From: Caballeronia temeraria
GTDB lineage: Bacteria; Pseudomonadota; Gammaproteobacteria; Burkholderiales; Burkholderiaceae
DNA length: 64,000 bases
Direction of reading: 5' to 3'
Assembly: GCF_001544795.2 (NCBI RefSeq)
Contig: NZ_FCOI02000019.1
Location: 90,247 to 154,246, forward strand
Below are positions 43,984 through 52,173 of this stretch, one piece after another. A program made the translations under genes and the position numbers. Under the pieces are notes generated by a model, which was not told the origin of the DNA, searched no databases, and saw only the letters and a list, made by a program, of their open reading frames with translations. How positions within the stretch are numbered: the stretch's first letter is position 1; every line of letters begins with the position of its first letter.

Positions 43984-44487
43984 TCAGGGCGCGTGCGGGC
44001 GTCCCGGCTGCTCGATCAGCGCGACCGGCACGCCCGCGTCGTCTTTCATCGTCTGAAGCACGATGTTCGAGCGGATGTCGATCACGCCAGGCGCCTTGTA
44101 TAGCTTCGAGAGAATGAAGTCGGAGTAGTGCTTGAGGTTATGCGCGAGCACGCGCAGCACATAATGCGTGTCGCCGGTGACGACGAACGCGCCGACCACT
44201 TCGGGCCACTCGCGCACCGCGGCGGCGAACTTCTCGTGCCAGTTTTCCTGGTCGTTGCGCATCGAGACGTGGACGAACGCTTCCAGTTCGATGCCGAGCC
44301 GCTCGCGGTCGAGGCACGCGCGATAGCTCGCGATCACCCCTTCCTCCTCCAGCAGCCGCATTCGGCGCAGACACGCCGATGGCGAGAGCGAAATGCGCTC
44401 CGCCAGGTCCAGGTTACTGATCCGTCCATCTTCCTGCAGTACCGCCAGAATTCGGCAATCCGTTGCATCGAGCGTGAAGCCGGTCAT
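43984..44487 (-). CDS. kynR: Lrp/AsnC-family regulator, likely KynR
   Basis: This 167-residue regulator has an N-terminal helix-turn-helix (LAERISLSPSACLRRMRLLEEEG, about residues 25-47) and a C-terminal RAM ligand-binding domain (about 70-150). It is divergent from kynB, as the characterised KynR of Pseudomonas aeruginosa is from its kyn operon, where kynurenine activates expression. The assignment rests on this position plus family membership. Confidence 0.88.
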   Translation of the reverse strand: MTGFTLDATDCRILAVLQEDGRISNLDLAERISLSPSACLRRMRLLEEEGVIASYRACLDRERLGIELEAFVHVSMRNDQENWHEKFAAAVREWPEVVGAFVVTGDTHYVLRVLAHNLKHYSDFILSKLYKAPGVIDIRSNIVLQTMKDDAGVPVALIEQPGRPHAP

Positions 44488-44621
44488 TTTTTGAGTCCCC
44501 TAGCCCGTTTCATCGAATTATGTTCTAAGCGCGACACTTTTGGGTGGTTATTTCGCAAGCACTTTTCAAGATGACACGACTATGATTTGACGCATCTCCA
44601 CGCTTTCTGCTAGGGCGCGTC
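44488..44621. promoter_or_regulatory. kynR-kynB divergent control region
   Basis: This 134-bp region between the two divergent starts is A/T-rich (for example around 44515-44590), as expected for Lrp-type binding. TATGAT at about 44581 is a possible -10 for kynBUA. The KynR site itself could not be defined by eye. Confidence 0.55.
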
Positions 44622-45248
44622 ATGACGCTTCTGGATATTTCTCCGCCGATCAATACCGCCACGCCCGTCTGGCCGGGCGATACGCCGGTCGGCATCGAGC
44701 GCGTGTGGCGCATGGAAGCGGGCTCGCCCGTCAATGTCGCGCGACTCACGCTCTCGCCGCACACCGGCGCCCACGCCGACGCGCCGCTCCACTACGACCC
44801 GCACGGCGCGCCGATCGGCGAAGTCGCGCTCGATACGTACATCGGTGCGTGCCGGGTCGTGCACTGCATCGGCGCATCGCCGCTCGTGACGCCCGAGCAC
44901 GTCGCCGCGCAGCTCGCCGATTGTCCGCCGCGCGTTCTGCTCCGCACTTACGCGCACGCGCCGCTCGACGCGTGGGACAGCGCGTTCACCGCCGTCGCGC
45001 CGGAAACCATCGACTTGCTCGCCGGCAAGGGCGTGAAGCTCGTCGGCATCGATACGCCTTCGCTCGATCCGCAAGACTCGAAGTCGATGGACGCGCACAA
45101 GCGCATCCGCGCCCACGGCATGGCGATCCTCGAAGGCCTCGTGCTCGACGCCGCCGCGCCCGGCGACTACGAACTGATCGCCCTGCCGCTCAAATTCTCG
45201 ATGCTCGATGCGAGTCCCGTTCGCGCCGTTCTGCGTCCGCTTTCCTGA
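44622..45248 (+). CDS. kynB: Kynurenine formamidase
   Basis: This metal-dependent hydrolase converts N-formylkynurenine to kynurenine, the second step of tryptophan breakdown. The 208-residue protein has the cyclase-family metal site HTGAHADAPLHY with ligands H47, H51 and D53, and a PGD motif near the N-terminus. It starts the kynB-kynU-kynA operon; its stop TGA overlaps the first possible ATG of kynU. Confidence 0.96.
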   Translation: MTLLDISPPINTATPVWPGDTPVGIERVWRMEAGSPVNVARLTLSPHTGAHADAPLHYDPHGAPIGEVALDTYIGACRVVHCIGASPLVTPEHVAAQLADCPPRVLLRTYAHAPLDAWDSAFTAVAPETIDLLAGKGVKLVGIDTPSLDPQDSKSMDAHKRIRAHGMAILEGLVLDAAAPGDYELIALPLKFSMLDASPVRAVLRPLS

Positions 45249-45274
45249 TGATCCTCAAATTTATGGACTTTTCG

Positions 45275-46525
45275 ATGAAACATCGTGACGAAGCCGCGGC
45301 GCTCGACCGCGACGATCCGCTGCGCGCGCTGCGCGACCAGTTCGCGCTCGCCGATGGCGTGATCTATCTCGACGGCAATTCGCTCGGCGTGCCGCCCAAA
45401 GCCGCCGCCGCGCGCGCCGCCGACGTCATCGCCGCCGAATGGGGCGAAGGCCTGATCCGCAGCTGGAACACGGCCGGCTGGTTCGCGCTGCCCAAGCGCC
45501 TCGGCAACAAGATGGCGCCGCTGATCGGCGCGGGCGAAGACGAAGTCGTCGTCACGGACACGATTTCCGCGAATCTCTTCAAGATTCTGTCGGCGGCGCT
45601 CAAGCTCGCGAACGAGCGCGATCCGAAACGGCGCGTGATCGTCTCCGAACGTTCGAACTTTCCGACCGACTTGTACATCGCGCAGGGTTTGATCGAGCAG
45701 CTCGATCGCGGCTACGAGCTGCGTCTCGTCGATGATCCGTCGGAGCTGCCCGCCGCGATCGACGAGAACACCGCCATCGCGATGATCACACACGTCAACT
45801 ACCGCACCGGCTACATGCACGACATGGCCGCGCTGACCGCGATGATTCATCGCGCGGGCGCGCTCGCCGTCTGGGATCTCGCGCATTCGGCGGGCGCGGT
45901 GCCCGTCGATCTGAACGGCGTCGGCGCGGATTACGCCGTGGGTTGCACGTACAAGTATCTGAACGGCGGACCGGGATCGCCCGCGTTCGTGTGGGTGCCG
46001 AAGCGGCATCAGAACGCGTTCTCGCAGCCGCTTTCCGGCTGGTGGGGGCACAAGAAGCCGTTCGAGATGAACCCGGTGTATCGGCCGGACGACGGCATCG
46101 GCCGCTTTCTTTGCGGCACGCAGCCGATCGTGTCGATGTCGCTCGTCGAATGCGGACTCGACGTCTTCCTGCAAACCGATATGCAGACGCTGCGCCGCAA
46201 GTCGCTCGCGTTGAGCGATCTGTTCATCAGGCTCGTTGAGGAGCGTTGCGGCGAATTCCCGCTGTCGCTCGCGACGCCGCGCGATCACGCGCAACGCGGC
46301 TCGCAGGCGAGCTTCGAGCACCCGCACGGCTATGAAGTGATGCAGGCGCTGATCGCGCGCGGGGTGATCGGCGATTATCGCGAGCCGCGCATTTTGCGCT
46401 TCGGTTTCACGCCGCTCTATACGCGTTTCGTCGATGTCTGGGACGCCGTCGAAGTCCTGCGCGACGTGCTCGCGACCGAAAGCTGGCGCGCGCCCGAATT
46501 CGCCGAACGCGCATCGGTGACCTGA
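45275..46525 (+). CDS. kynU: Kynureninase
   Basis: This PLP enzyme cleaves kynurenine to anthranilate and alanine. The 416-residue protein has YLDGNSLGVPP at the N-terminus, the WDLAHSAGAVPVDLN segment with the PLP-binding Asp, and the Lys-containing CTYKYLNGGPGSPAF. ATG 45275 gives the usual length and conserved beginning MKHRDEAAALD; in-frame ATGs at 45248 and 45263 would add a non-conserved extension. It follows kynB closely and precedes kynA by 13 bp. Confidence 0.95.
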   Translation: MKHRDEAAALDRDDPLRALRDQFALADGVIYLDGNSLGVPPKAAAARAADVIAAEWGEGLIRSWNTAGWFALPKRLGNKMAPLIGAGEDEVVVTDTISANLFKILSAALKLANERDPKRRVIVSERSNFPTDLYIAQGLIEQLDRGYELRLVDDPSELPAAIDENTAIAMITHVNYRTGYMHDMAALTAMIHRAGALAVWDLAHSAGAVPVDLNGVGADYAVGCTYKYLNGGPGSPAFVWVPKRHQNAFSQPLSGWWGHKKPFEMNPVYRPDDGIGRFLCGTQPIVSMSLVECGLDVFLQTDMQTLRRKSLALSDLFIRLVEERCGEFPLSLATPRDHAQRGSQASFEHPHGYEVMQALIARGVIGDYREPRILRFGFTPLYTRFVDVWDAVEVLRDVLATESWRAPEFAERASVT

Positions 46526-46538
46526 GAGGAACGTCGAC

Positions 46539-47408
46539 ATGAGCAATACACAAGGCTGCCCTTTCGGCCACGGCGCGAACATCGAAGAAAAAGGCTGGCA
46601 CGACGCCAAGCTCGATTTCTCCGATTCGATGAGCTACGGCGATTACCTCGGTCTCGACTCAATCCTCAACGCGCAGCATCCGCTCTCGCCGGATCACAAC
46701 GAGATGCTGTTCATCGTGCAGCATCAGACGAGCGAACTGTGGATGAAGCTCGCGCTCTACGAATTGCGCGCGGCGCTCGCGGCCGTGCATCGCGATGAAT
46801 TGCCGCCCGCGTTCAAGATGCTCGCGCGCGTGTCGCGGATTTTCGAGCAACTGGTGCAGGCGTGGAACGTCCTCGCGACGATGACGCCCTCCGAATACAC
46901 CGCGATGCGCCCGTATCTCGGGCAGTCGTCGGGGTTTCAGTCGCATCAGTATCGGCAGATCGAGTTCATGCTCGGCAACAAGAACGAGCAGATGCTAAAG
47001 CCGCATGCGCATCGGCCGGAGATTCTCGAGCAGGTGCGCGAGACGCTCGCAGCGCCCTCCTTCTACGACGAAGTGATCCGTCTGCTCGCGCGGCGCGGCT
47101 TCGCGATCGATCCGGCGCGCCTGAACCGAGACTGGACGCAGCCGACGACGCACGATCCGTCGGTCGAGGCGGCGTGGCTCGCAGTGTATCGCGATCCGTC
47201 GCATCACTGGGATTTGTACGAGATGGCCGAAGAGCTCGTCGATCTGGAAGACGCGTTCCGGCAATGGCGCTTCCGGCACGTGACGACGGTGGAGCGCATC
47301 ATCGGCTTCAAGGGCGGCACGGGCGGCACCGCAGGCGCGTCGTATCTGCGCAAGATGCTCGATGTCGTGCTGTTTCCGGAGCTTTGGCACGTCCGGACGG
47401 TGCTTTGA
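46539..47408 (+). CDS. kynA: Tryptophan 2,3-dioxygenase
   Basis: This tetrameric haem enzyme opens the indole ring of L-tryptophan with oxygen to give N-formylkynurenine. The 289-residue protein contains MLFIVQHQTSELWMKLALYE with the distal His and substrate residues, FQSHQYRQIEFMLGNKN, and GTGGTAGASYLRKMLD near the C-terminus. AGAGGAACG precedes ATG 46539. It is the last gene of kynBUA; the operon ends directly against the convergent IclR gene with 4 bp between stops and no clear hairpin. Confidence 0.97.
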   Translation: MSNTQGCPFGHGANIEEKGWHDAKLDFSDSMSYGDYLGLDSILNAQHPLSPDHNEMLFIVQHQTSELWMKLALYELRAALAAVHRDELPPAFKMLARVSRIFEQLVQAWNVLATMTPSEYTAMRPYLGQSSGFQSHQYRQIEFMLGNKNEQMLKPHAHRPEILEQVRETLAAPSFYDEVIRLLARRGFAIDPARLNRDWTQPTTHDPSVEAAWLAVYRDPSHHWDLYEMAEELVDLEDAFRQWRFRHVTTVERIIGFKGGTGGTAGASYLRKMLDVVLFPELWHVRTVL

Positions 47409-47412
47409 GCGT

Positions 47413-48201
47413 CTACGCGAGACGCGCGGCGAGCGCCTTCAGCTTCGGGCCGATCGTCTCGCGGAAATAGGCCTCGCTCATCGACGACGCCGGCCCACTG
47501 CTCGACAGCACGAGCCAGCGTCCGTTGCGCAGGTCGCGGAACGGTGCGGCGATGGCGTTCACGTCGTCGTGCCACTCGCGAAACGAGTAGCAGCAGCCGT
47601 CGCGCGCGAAATCCTCGATCGAGCGGCGGGCGGCATCGACCTGCGCCGCGTCTTCGTTCCTGCCGAGTTCGTCGAACAGCGCCTCGCGCGCGGCCGCATC
47701 CTGCACGGCGAGATAAGCGCGGCCCATCGAGCTCGTGAGCATCGACAGCCGCGAGCCGGGCGCGAGGCCGAGCGTGAGCGCCGTCTCGCTGCGAATGGTT
47801 TCCAGATAGATCATGTCGAGCCCGTCGCGGCAGCCGAGCGACACCGCCGCGCCGATTTCCCGCGCCAGCACGCGCATGTGCGGCCGCGCGAGTTCCAGCG
47901 TGTCCGCGCCCGCGAGCAGCGTGAAGCCGAGCGACAGCACGCCCGTATCGAGCGCGTATTTGCCGGCGGGTTCATCGAAGCGCAGATAGCCGAGCGTCGT
48001 CAGCGTATAGGCGAGCCGGTTGACCGTCGCCTTCGCGAGGCCCGTGCGTTCGACGAAATCGCGATTGCCAAGCAGCGTCTCGCCGGGACGGAACGCGCGC
48101 AGCAAATCGAGGCCGCGCGCGAGTGCGACGACGAACTTGCGCTCGTCGATGTCCTCGGACGATACGTGACGCGAGGAATTTCGATTGGAATCTGTCGGCA
48201 T
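47413..48201 (-). CDS. IclR-family transcriptional regulator (262 aa)
   Basis: The N-terminal winged helix-turn-helix (about residues 25-85, with VERTGLAKATVNRLAYTLTTLGYL) is followed by the IclR effector domain (about 95-260), which includes GCRDGLDMIYLE and the C-terminal SSSGPASSMSEAYFRE. IclR proteins regulate aromatic and organic acid catabolism. It is divergent from the glutaryl-CoA dehydrogenase gene across 143 bp that contain a strong palindromic operator candidate, so control of gcdH and of itself is a good inference. Confidence 0.92.
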   Translation of the reverse strand: MPTDSNRNSSRHVSSEDIDERKFVVALARGLDLLRAFRPGETLLGNRDFVERTGLAKATVNRLAYTLTTLGYLRFDEPAGKYALDTGVLSLGFTLLAGADTLELARPHMRVLAREIGAAVSLGCRDGLDMIYLETIRSETALTLGLAPGSRLSMLTSSMGRAYLAVQDAAAREALFDELGRNEDAAQVDAARRSIEDFARDGCCYSFREWHDDVNAIAAPFRDLRNGRWLVLSSSGPASSMSEAYFRETIGPKLKALAARLA

Positions 48202-48226
48202 CGGGTGATAGACTCAAGGCTGATTT

Positions 48227-48253
48227 GCAAAACATTGTTTCGCTTAGCGGAAC
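48227..48253. promoter_or_regulatory. Candidate IclR operator: two overlapping near-palindromes
   Basis: GCAAAACA-T-TGTTTCGC (48227-48243, one mismatch) overlaps GTTTCGC-TTA-GCGGAAC (48237-48253, one mismatch), so a central half-site is shared. The element lies 26 bp from the IclR start, within the divergent control region. IclR proteins typically bind such palindromes; binding here is inferred. Confidence 0.65.
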
Positions 48254-48344
48254 TCATGTCAAGCGCCTCACGCGCCGGCCGATCGCACAGGCTTGTCGAA
48301 CCGATCCGCTTCCGGCGCTTTTCGATGAAATCAGGAGATAGCAC

Positions 48345-49535
48345 ATGGCCGACGCCGCCCGTTTCAACTGGGAAGACCCGCTCTTGCTGGATCAGCAACT
48401 GACCGAAGACGAACGCATGGTGCGCGACGCCGCGCACGCTTACGCGCAGGACAAGCTCCAGCCGCGCGTCGTGCAGGCGTTTCGCGAGGAAAAGACCGAT
48501 CCGGCGATCTTCCGCGAAATGGGCGAACTCGGTCTGCTCGGCCCGACGATTCCCGAGCAGTACGGCGGTCCGGGTCTCAACTACGTCTGCTACGGGCTGA
48601 TCGCGCGTGAAGTGGAGCGCGTGGATTCGGGCTATCGGTCGATGATGTCCGTGCAGTCGTCGCTCGTGATGGTGCCGATCAACACCTTCGGCAGCGACGC
48701 GCAGAAGGAAAAATATCTGCCGAAGCTCGCGCGCGGCGAGTGGATTGGCTGCTTCGGCCTCACCGAGCCGAACGCGGGTTCCGATCCCGCCAGCATGACG
48801 ACGCGCGCGAAGAAAGTGCAGAACGGCTTCTCGCTGTCCGGCGCGAAGATGTGGATTTCGAACTCGCCGATCGCGGACGTGTTCGTCGTCTGGGCGAAGC
48901 TCGAAGAAGACGGCCGCGACGAGATTCGCGGCTTCATCCTCGAAAAAGGCTGGAAGGGTCTGTCGGCGCCGGCGATTCACGGCAAGGTCGGCTTGCGCGC
49001 GTCGATCACCGGTGAAATCGTGATGGACGAAGTGTTCGTCCCCGAAGAAAACATGCTGCCGAACGTGCGCGGCCTGAAAGGTCCGTTCACGTGCCTGAAC
49101 TCGGCGCGCTATGGCATTTCCTGGGGCGCGCTCGGCGCGGCGGAAGCGTGCTGGCACACGGCGCGGCAATACACGCTGGATCGCAAACAGTTCGGCCGTC
49201 CGCTCGCGGCAAATCAGCTCATCCAGAAAAAGCTCGCCGACATGCAGACCGAAATCACGCTCGGCCTGCAAGGCGTGCTGCGCCTCGGCCGCATGAAGGA
49301 CGAAGGCACGGCGGCCGTCGAGATCACGTCGATCATGAAGCGCAATTCGTGCGGCAAGGCGCTCGACATCGCCCGGCTCGCGCGCGACATGCTCGGGGGC
49401 AACGGCATCTCCGATGAATTCGGCGTCGCGCGTCATCTCGTGAACCTCGAAGTCGTGAACACGTACGAAGGCACGCACGATATTCACGCGCTGATTCTCG
49501 GCCGCGCGCAAACCGGCATTCAGGCGTTTTTCTAA
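48345..49535 (+). CDS. gcdH: Glutaryl-CoA dehydrogenase
   Basis: This FAD enzyme oxidises and decarboxylates glutaryl-CoA to crotonyl-CoA in lysine, tryptophan or glutarate breakdown. The 396-residue acyl-CoA dehydrogenase has GCFGLTEPNAGSDPASM in the FAD region, the GLRASITGEIVMDEVFVPEEN segment, and NTYEGTHDIHALILGRAQTG with the catalytic Glu. The YEGTHDIH text and GLRAS are typical of the GCDH branch. It stands next to the kyn operon and is divergent from an IclR gene. Confidence 0.93.
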   Translation: MADAARFNWEDPLLLDQQLTEDERMVRDAAHAYAQDKLQPRVVQAFREEKTDPAIFREMGELGLLGPTIPEQYGGPGLNYVCYGLIAREVERVDSGYRSMMSVQSSLVMVPINTFGSDAQKEKYLPKLARGEWIGCFGLTEPNAGSDPASMTTRAKKVQNGFSLSGAKMWISNSPIADVFVVWAKLEEDGRDEIRGFILEKGWKGLSAPAIHGKVGLRASITGEIVMDEVFVPEENMLPNVRGLKGPFTCLNSARYGISWGALGAAEACWHTARQYTLDRKQFGRPLAANQLIQKKLADMQTEITLGLQGVLRLGRMKDEGTAAVEITSIMKRNSCGKALDIARLARDMLGGNGISDEFGVARHLVNLEVVNTYEGTHDIHALILGRAQTGIQAFF

Positions 49536-49557
49536 ACAAGCTTCATTCACACGCGAT

Positions 49558-49593
49558 GAGGGCCGGCGCTGATTGCGTCGGCCCCTTTTCTTT
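49558..49593 (+). terminator. Terminator after gcdH
   Basis: Stem gggccg/cggccc (49560-49565 with 49579-49584), with an inner partly paired loop, is followed by a T-rich stretch (cttttctttt), 25 bp after the stop. Confidence 0.65.
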
Positions 49594-49833
49594 TCGCGCT
49601 TTGGTTTCGGGCAAGCTCGCGTGTAACTTTCGATAATCGCCTGAAACTTTTACGGGTCAGATCGTATCCATTCGAAGTGTTGTCGATATATTGACGAGGC
49701 GGAAGGCTCGCGCGCGCGACTTGACGCGACTGGAACGGAATCTGCGTCAGTCCGCGCGGCAGGACATACGCCTCCTCGTCAGCGATCCCATCTTTGGTTA
49801 CGATTTGCGTAGCCTTACCGATTGGAGCCTTTA

Positions 49834-50136
49834 ATGTCAGAAATCAATAAGGAGCGATTCATGTCGGATATCAAATCAGTACTCGCTGACGCCGAAGATC
49901 TCTTGAAGCAAGCGGCTACCGCCACCGGTGAACGCGCTTCCGAACTGCGCGAGACCGCCCTCACCCGGCTGAAGCAGGCGAAGGAAAAAGCGGCCGACGC
50001 GCAGGTCGTTGTGATCGAGCGAGGCAAAAAGGCCGCGCGCGCCACCGACGATTACGTGCACGAGCATCCGTGGGCGTCCATCGGGATTGCGGCGGGCCTC
50101 GGCATGGTGATCGGGCTTCTGATCAATCGCAAGTAA
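49834..50136 (+). CDS. DUF883 family protein, ElaB/YqjD-like (100 aa)
   Basis: This protein is a long amphipathic helix rich in Ala, Glu and Lys (about residues 15-70, including ASELRETALTRLKQAKEKAA), then a Gly-rich C-terminal transmembrane helix, WASIGIAAGLGMVIGLLI. ElaB and YqjD of E. coli are inner-membrane tail-anchored proteins that bind ribosomes in stationary phase. Two starts have good ribosome binding sites, ATG 49834 and ATG 49861; the upstream one gives MSEINKERFM, which I consider usual. It heads a three-gene cassette. The 298-bp upstream gap holds no gene. Confidence 0.9.
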   Translation: MSEINKERFMSDIKSVLADAEDLLKQAATATGERASELRETALTRLKQAKEKAADAQVVVIERGKKAARATDDYVHEHPWASIGIAAGLGMVIGLLINRK

Positions 50137-50318
50137 GCAGCCGTCCTCCCGGTCCGATGGCCCGCAGATTGCTAGCGTGCTGTCTGTCGTGGTCCCCGCT
50201 GGACTGAACCGCGAGCGCCTTGCCCGGGCGCGCGGCTCGACACTCGCACCGGCCGGCTGCTTCACGCGCCGACCGGAACTACAAAAAGCGGCACCAACGC
50301 GCTTCTCGCATTCAAGCC

Positions 50319-50699
50319 ATGACGACAGAACGGCCAACGCAGCAATCCTCCCCGGGACCGTTGCGACGAATCCTGAGCTCCGCCTTCGCCATCTTCGAGA
50401 CGCGCCTTGAACTCATCGGCATCGAGCTTCAGGAGGAAAAGGAACGGCTCATCGGCGTGCTTTTCCTCGGTCTCGCCGCCATGATGCTCGCGATGATGGC
50501 GCTCATCTCGCTGACGGTGCTGATCGCCATTTTCTTTTGGGACACGTATCGCTGGCAGGCGCTCGGCGGCATCACGTTGCTGTACGCGCTGATCGCGATC
50601 GGATGCGGCCTGCGTGCCCGCAGCAACCTGCGCGACGCGCCGAACATGTTCGACGACACGCTCGCCGAATTCCGCAAGGACCGCGACACCTTCCGCTGA
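50319..50699 (+). CDS. Phage holin-like/YqjE-family membrane protein (126 aa)
   Basis: After a short hydrophilic start, residues about 20-45 form an amphipathic helix (FAIFETRLELIGIELQEEKE). Two transmembrane helices follow, LIGVLFLGLAAMMLAMMALI and the ALGGITLLYALIAIGCGL region. This is the Phage_holin_3_6/YqjE family, which in E. coli lies next to yqjD. It is not from a prophage despite the name. It sits between a DUF883 gene and a DUF3318-like gene, on the same strand. Confidence 0.87.
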   Translation: MTTERPTQQSSPGPLRRILSSAFAIFETRLELIGIELQEEKERLIGVLFLGLAAMMLAMMALISLTVLIAIFFWDTYRWQALGGITLLYALIAIGCGLRARSNLRDAPNMFDDTLAEFRKDRDTFR

Positions 50700-50720
50700 T
50701 CCACGCGCCCAGACCAAGCC

Positions 50721-51224
50721 ATGAGCCAAAACGACGACACTTTCAAGACGCCCAAGCGCGCCAAGATGCAGAAGCTGCGCACGCCGCACATGCGCGCGCT
50801 GCGCAAGGAACTGCTGATCGCCCGCGCGGATGTCGAGCGCATGGAACTGCGACAAGCCACGCACGATCTGCGCGCGTCCGTCACGCATTTCAGCGTGCTG
50901 CGCTTCCTGATGCCGGGCGGCGGCGGATCGCGTCGCTGGGGCAAGCGGCGCGGTGCATCGGCGGGCGGCATCGGCGGCATGCTCGCTTCGCTGCTCGGTT
51001 CGGGCAACATCGGCTTGCTGCTGAAGCAGTATCCGGTCATCGGCTCGCTCGCGTCGCTCGTGCTCACCAAGCCGGTGCGAACGAAGCTGCTGCGCAGCGC
51101 GAAGCCCGTGCTCAAATGGGGCGGTCTCGCGCTCGCCGGATGGGAAGGCTGGCGTATCTATCGGCAGATGAAGGCCGCCGCGCCCGAAACATCCACCGAC
51201 GCCGTCGATCCGACGGTGTTCTGA
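50721..51224 (+). CDS. DUF3318-like protein (167 aa)
   Basis: This protein is basic at the N-terminus (PKRAKMQKLRTPHMRALRKE), and its central Gly-rich part (about residues 70-110, with a GGIGGMLASLLGSGNIGLLL stretch) may associate with membrane. It ends in an acidic tail. It corresponds to the DUF3318 family that I recall behind YqjE-like genes in Burkholderia; the function is unknown. Its start lies 21 bp after the holin-like gene, and its stop is 8 bp from the convergent pilin operon. Confidence 0.75.
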   Translation: MSQNDDTFKTPKRAKMQKLRTPHMRALRKELLIARADVERMELRQATHDLRASVTHFSVLRFLMPGGGGSRRWGKRRGASAGGIGGMLASLLGSGNIGLLLKQYPVIGSLASLVLTKPVRTKLLRSAKPVLKWGGLALAGWEGWRIYRQMKAAAPETSTDAVDPTVF

Positions 51225-51232
51225 TCCCGAAC

Positions 51233-51685
51233 TCAACTCTTTGCTCCCCAGCAGGACGCCGACTGCGCCGCATCGAGCGGCGTCGTCGAGCCGGGCGCAT
51301 GATTCCAGCGCAGTCCCGTCGCATCGATGACGAACGCGCCGCAGGCATCGTCTTGCATCGCTCCGGACGCGATCGGCGTGGCTTCGATCCCATATCCGCC
51401 GTTCGTCGATGATTCCGGCAGCACCGTCACGCTATAAACGGCCGCTCCGCTCAACGGCGCCCGATCGAGACCGGCAGCGAGCGTAATGCTTTCGCCGCTG
51501 GCCGATGTCTGCGCAAGCCGCGCCGTTTCGACGAACTGAACCGCGCGCATCGACGCGGACGCGGCGTCGAGCCGATGCGCCTTCACCACATGCGTCCGGT
51601 ACGCCGGAATGGCGAACGTCGCGATGATCGCGGCGACGCCCAGCGCGATCATGAGTTCAAGCAGACTGAAGCCCTTTTCGTTCAT
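51233..51685 (-). CDS. Type IV pilin-like protein, PilE-type (150 aa)
   Basis: The N-terminus MNEKGFSLLELMIALGVAAI has the prepilin peptidase site (G5/F6), the conserved Glu at mature position 5 and the hydrophobic assembly helix. A globular domain with two Cys near the C-terminus (DACGAF and ASCWG) fits the disulfide loop of type IV pilins. It is the last gene of the leftward fimT-pilV-pilW-pilX-pilE run, 8 bp after pilX. Position suggests a minor pilin rather than the main subunit. Confidence 0.88.
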   Translation of the reverse strand: MNEKGFSLLELMIALGVAAIIATFAIPAYRTHVVKAHRLDAASASMRAVQFVETARLAQTSASGESITLAAGLDRAPLSGAAVYSVTVLPESSTNGGYGIEATPIASGAMQDDACGAFVIDATGLRWNHAPGSTTPLDAAQSASCWGAKS

Positions 51686-51693
51686 GCCGATCC

Positions 51694-52173
51694 TCAAAAC
51701 GGTCTGGCGACGACGCGCCGCCAGTGTTGCGTGCTCGCGCCATCGGCGATATCGATCCGAAGTTGCAGCCATGCCTCCGAATCCGCCGTCGCGCCGAAGC
51801 CGCGCGCGGTAATCAGATACGACGCGTTCGTCCACGACTCGATCAGGCATTGCGGGACGCGCCGCGCGTACGGCCAGGAAGCGAACGGCGCGAACGCAAC
51901 AGCGGTCGGTCCTTCGAACGAGGATTTCGCGCGCCATCGCGAGGGTTCGTCCTTCGAGCTCGTCGACGGCAACGCGAGCGACAACATTCGGCTGCATCGG
52001 ATCAATGCGCTGTCCGCGGCGTGAAACGCCTGCACGCGCTCGCGCGTCGCGACCGTCGCCCGGGCCACCACGAGCGATGTCTTCAGCCATGCGCCCGCGG
52101 TAATCAACATCATCGCGGCGAGAATCAGGACCACCGGCAAGGTGGCGCCGCGCATTTGCGAACGTCGATTCAC
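51694..52173 (-). CDS. pilX: Minor pilin PilX-like (159 aa), GTG start
   Basis: The protein starts VNRRSQMRGATLPVVLILAA, with a prepilin-like G9/A10 junction and hydrophobic helix but no Glu at mature position 5, as in the PilX/GspK tip class. The GTG start (52173) overlaps the pilW stop as GTGA, so translation is coupled; ATG 52155 is an alternative that would remove part of the leader. The globular part is rich in Trp and Ala, with single scattered Cys. Confidence 0.82.
   Translation of the reverse strand: MNRRSQMRGATLPVVLILAAMMLITAGAWLKTSLVVARATVATRERVQAFHAADSALIRCSRMLSLALPSTSSKDEPSRWRAKSSFEGPTAVAFAPFASWPYARRVPQCLIESWTNASYLITARGFGATADSEAWLQLRIDIADGASTQHWRRVVARPF

Noticed and set aside
50319..50699. 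Holin-like family name suggesting a prophage remnant.
   Set aside because: The neighbours are DUF883 and DUF3318-like chromosomal genes with host codon use. The family name is historical and no phage genes are present.
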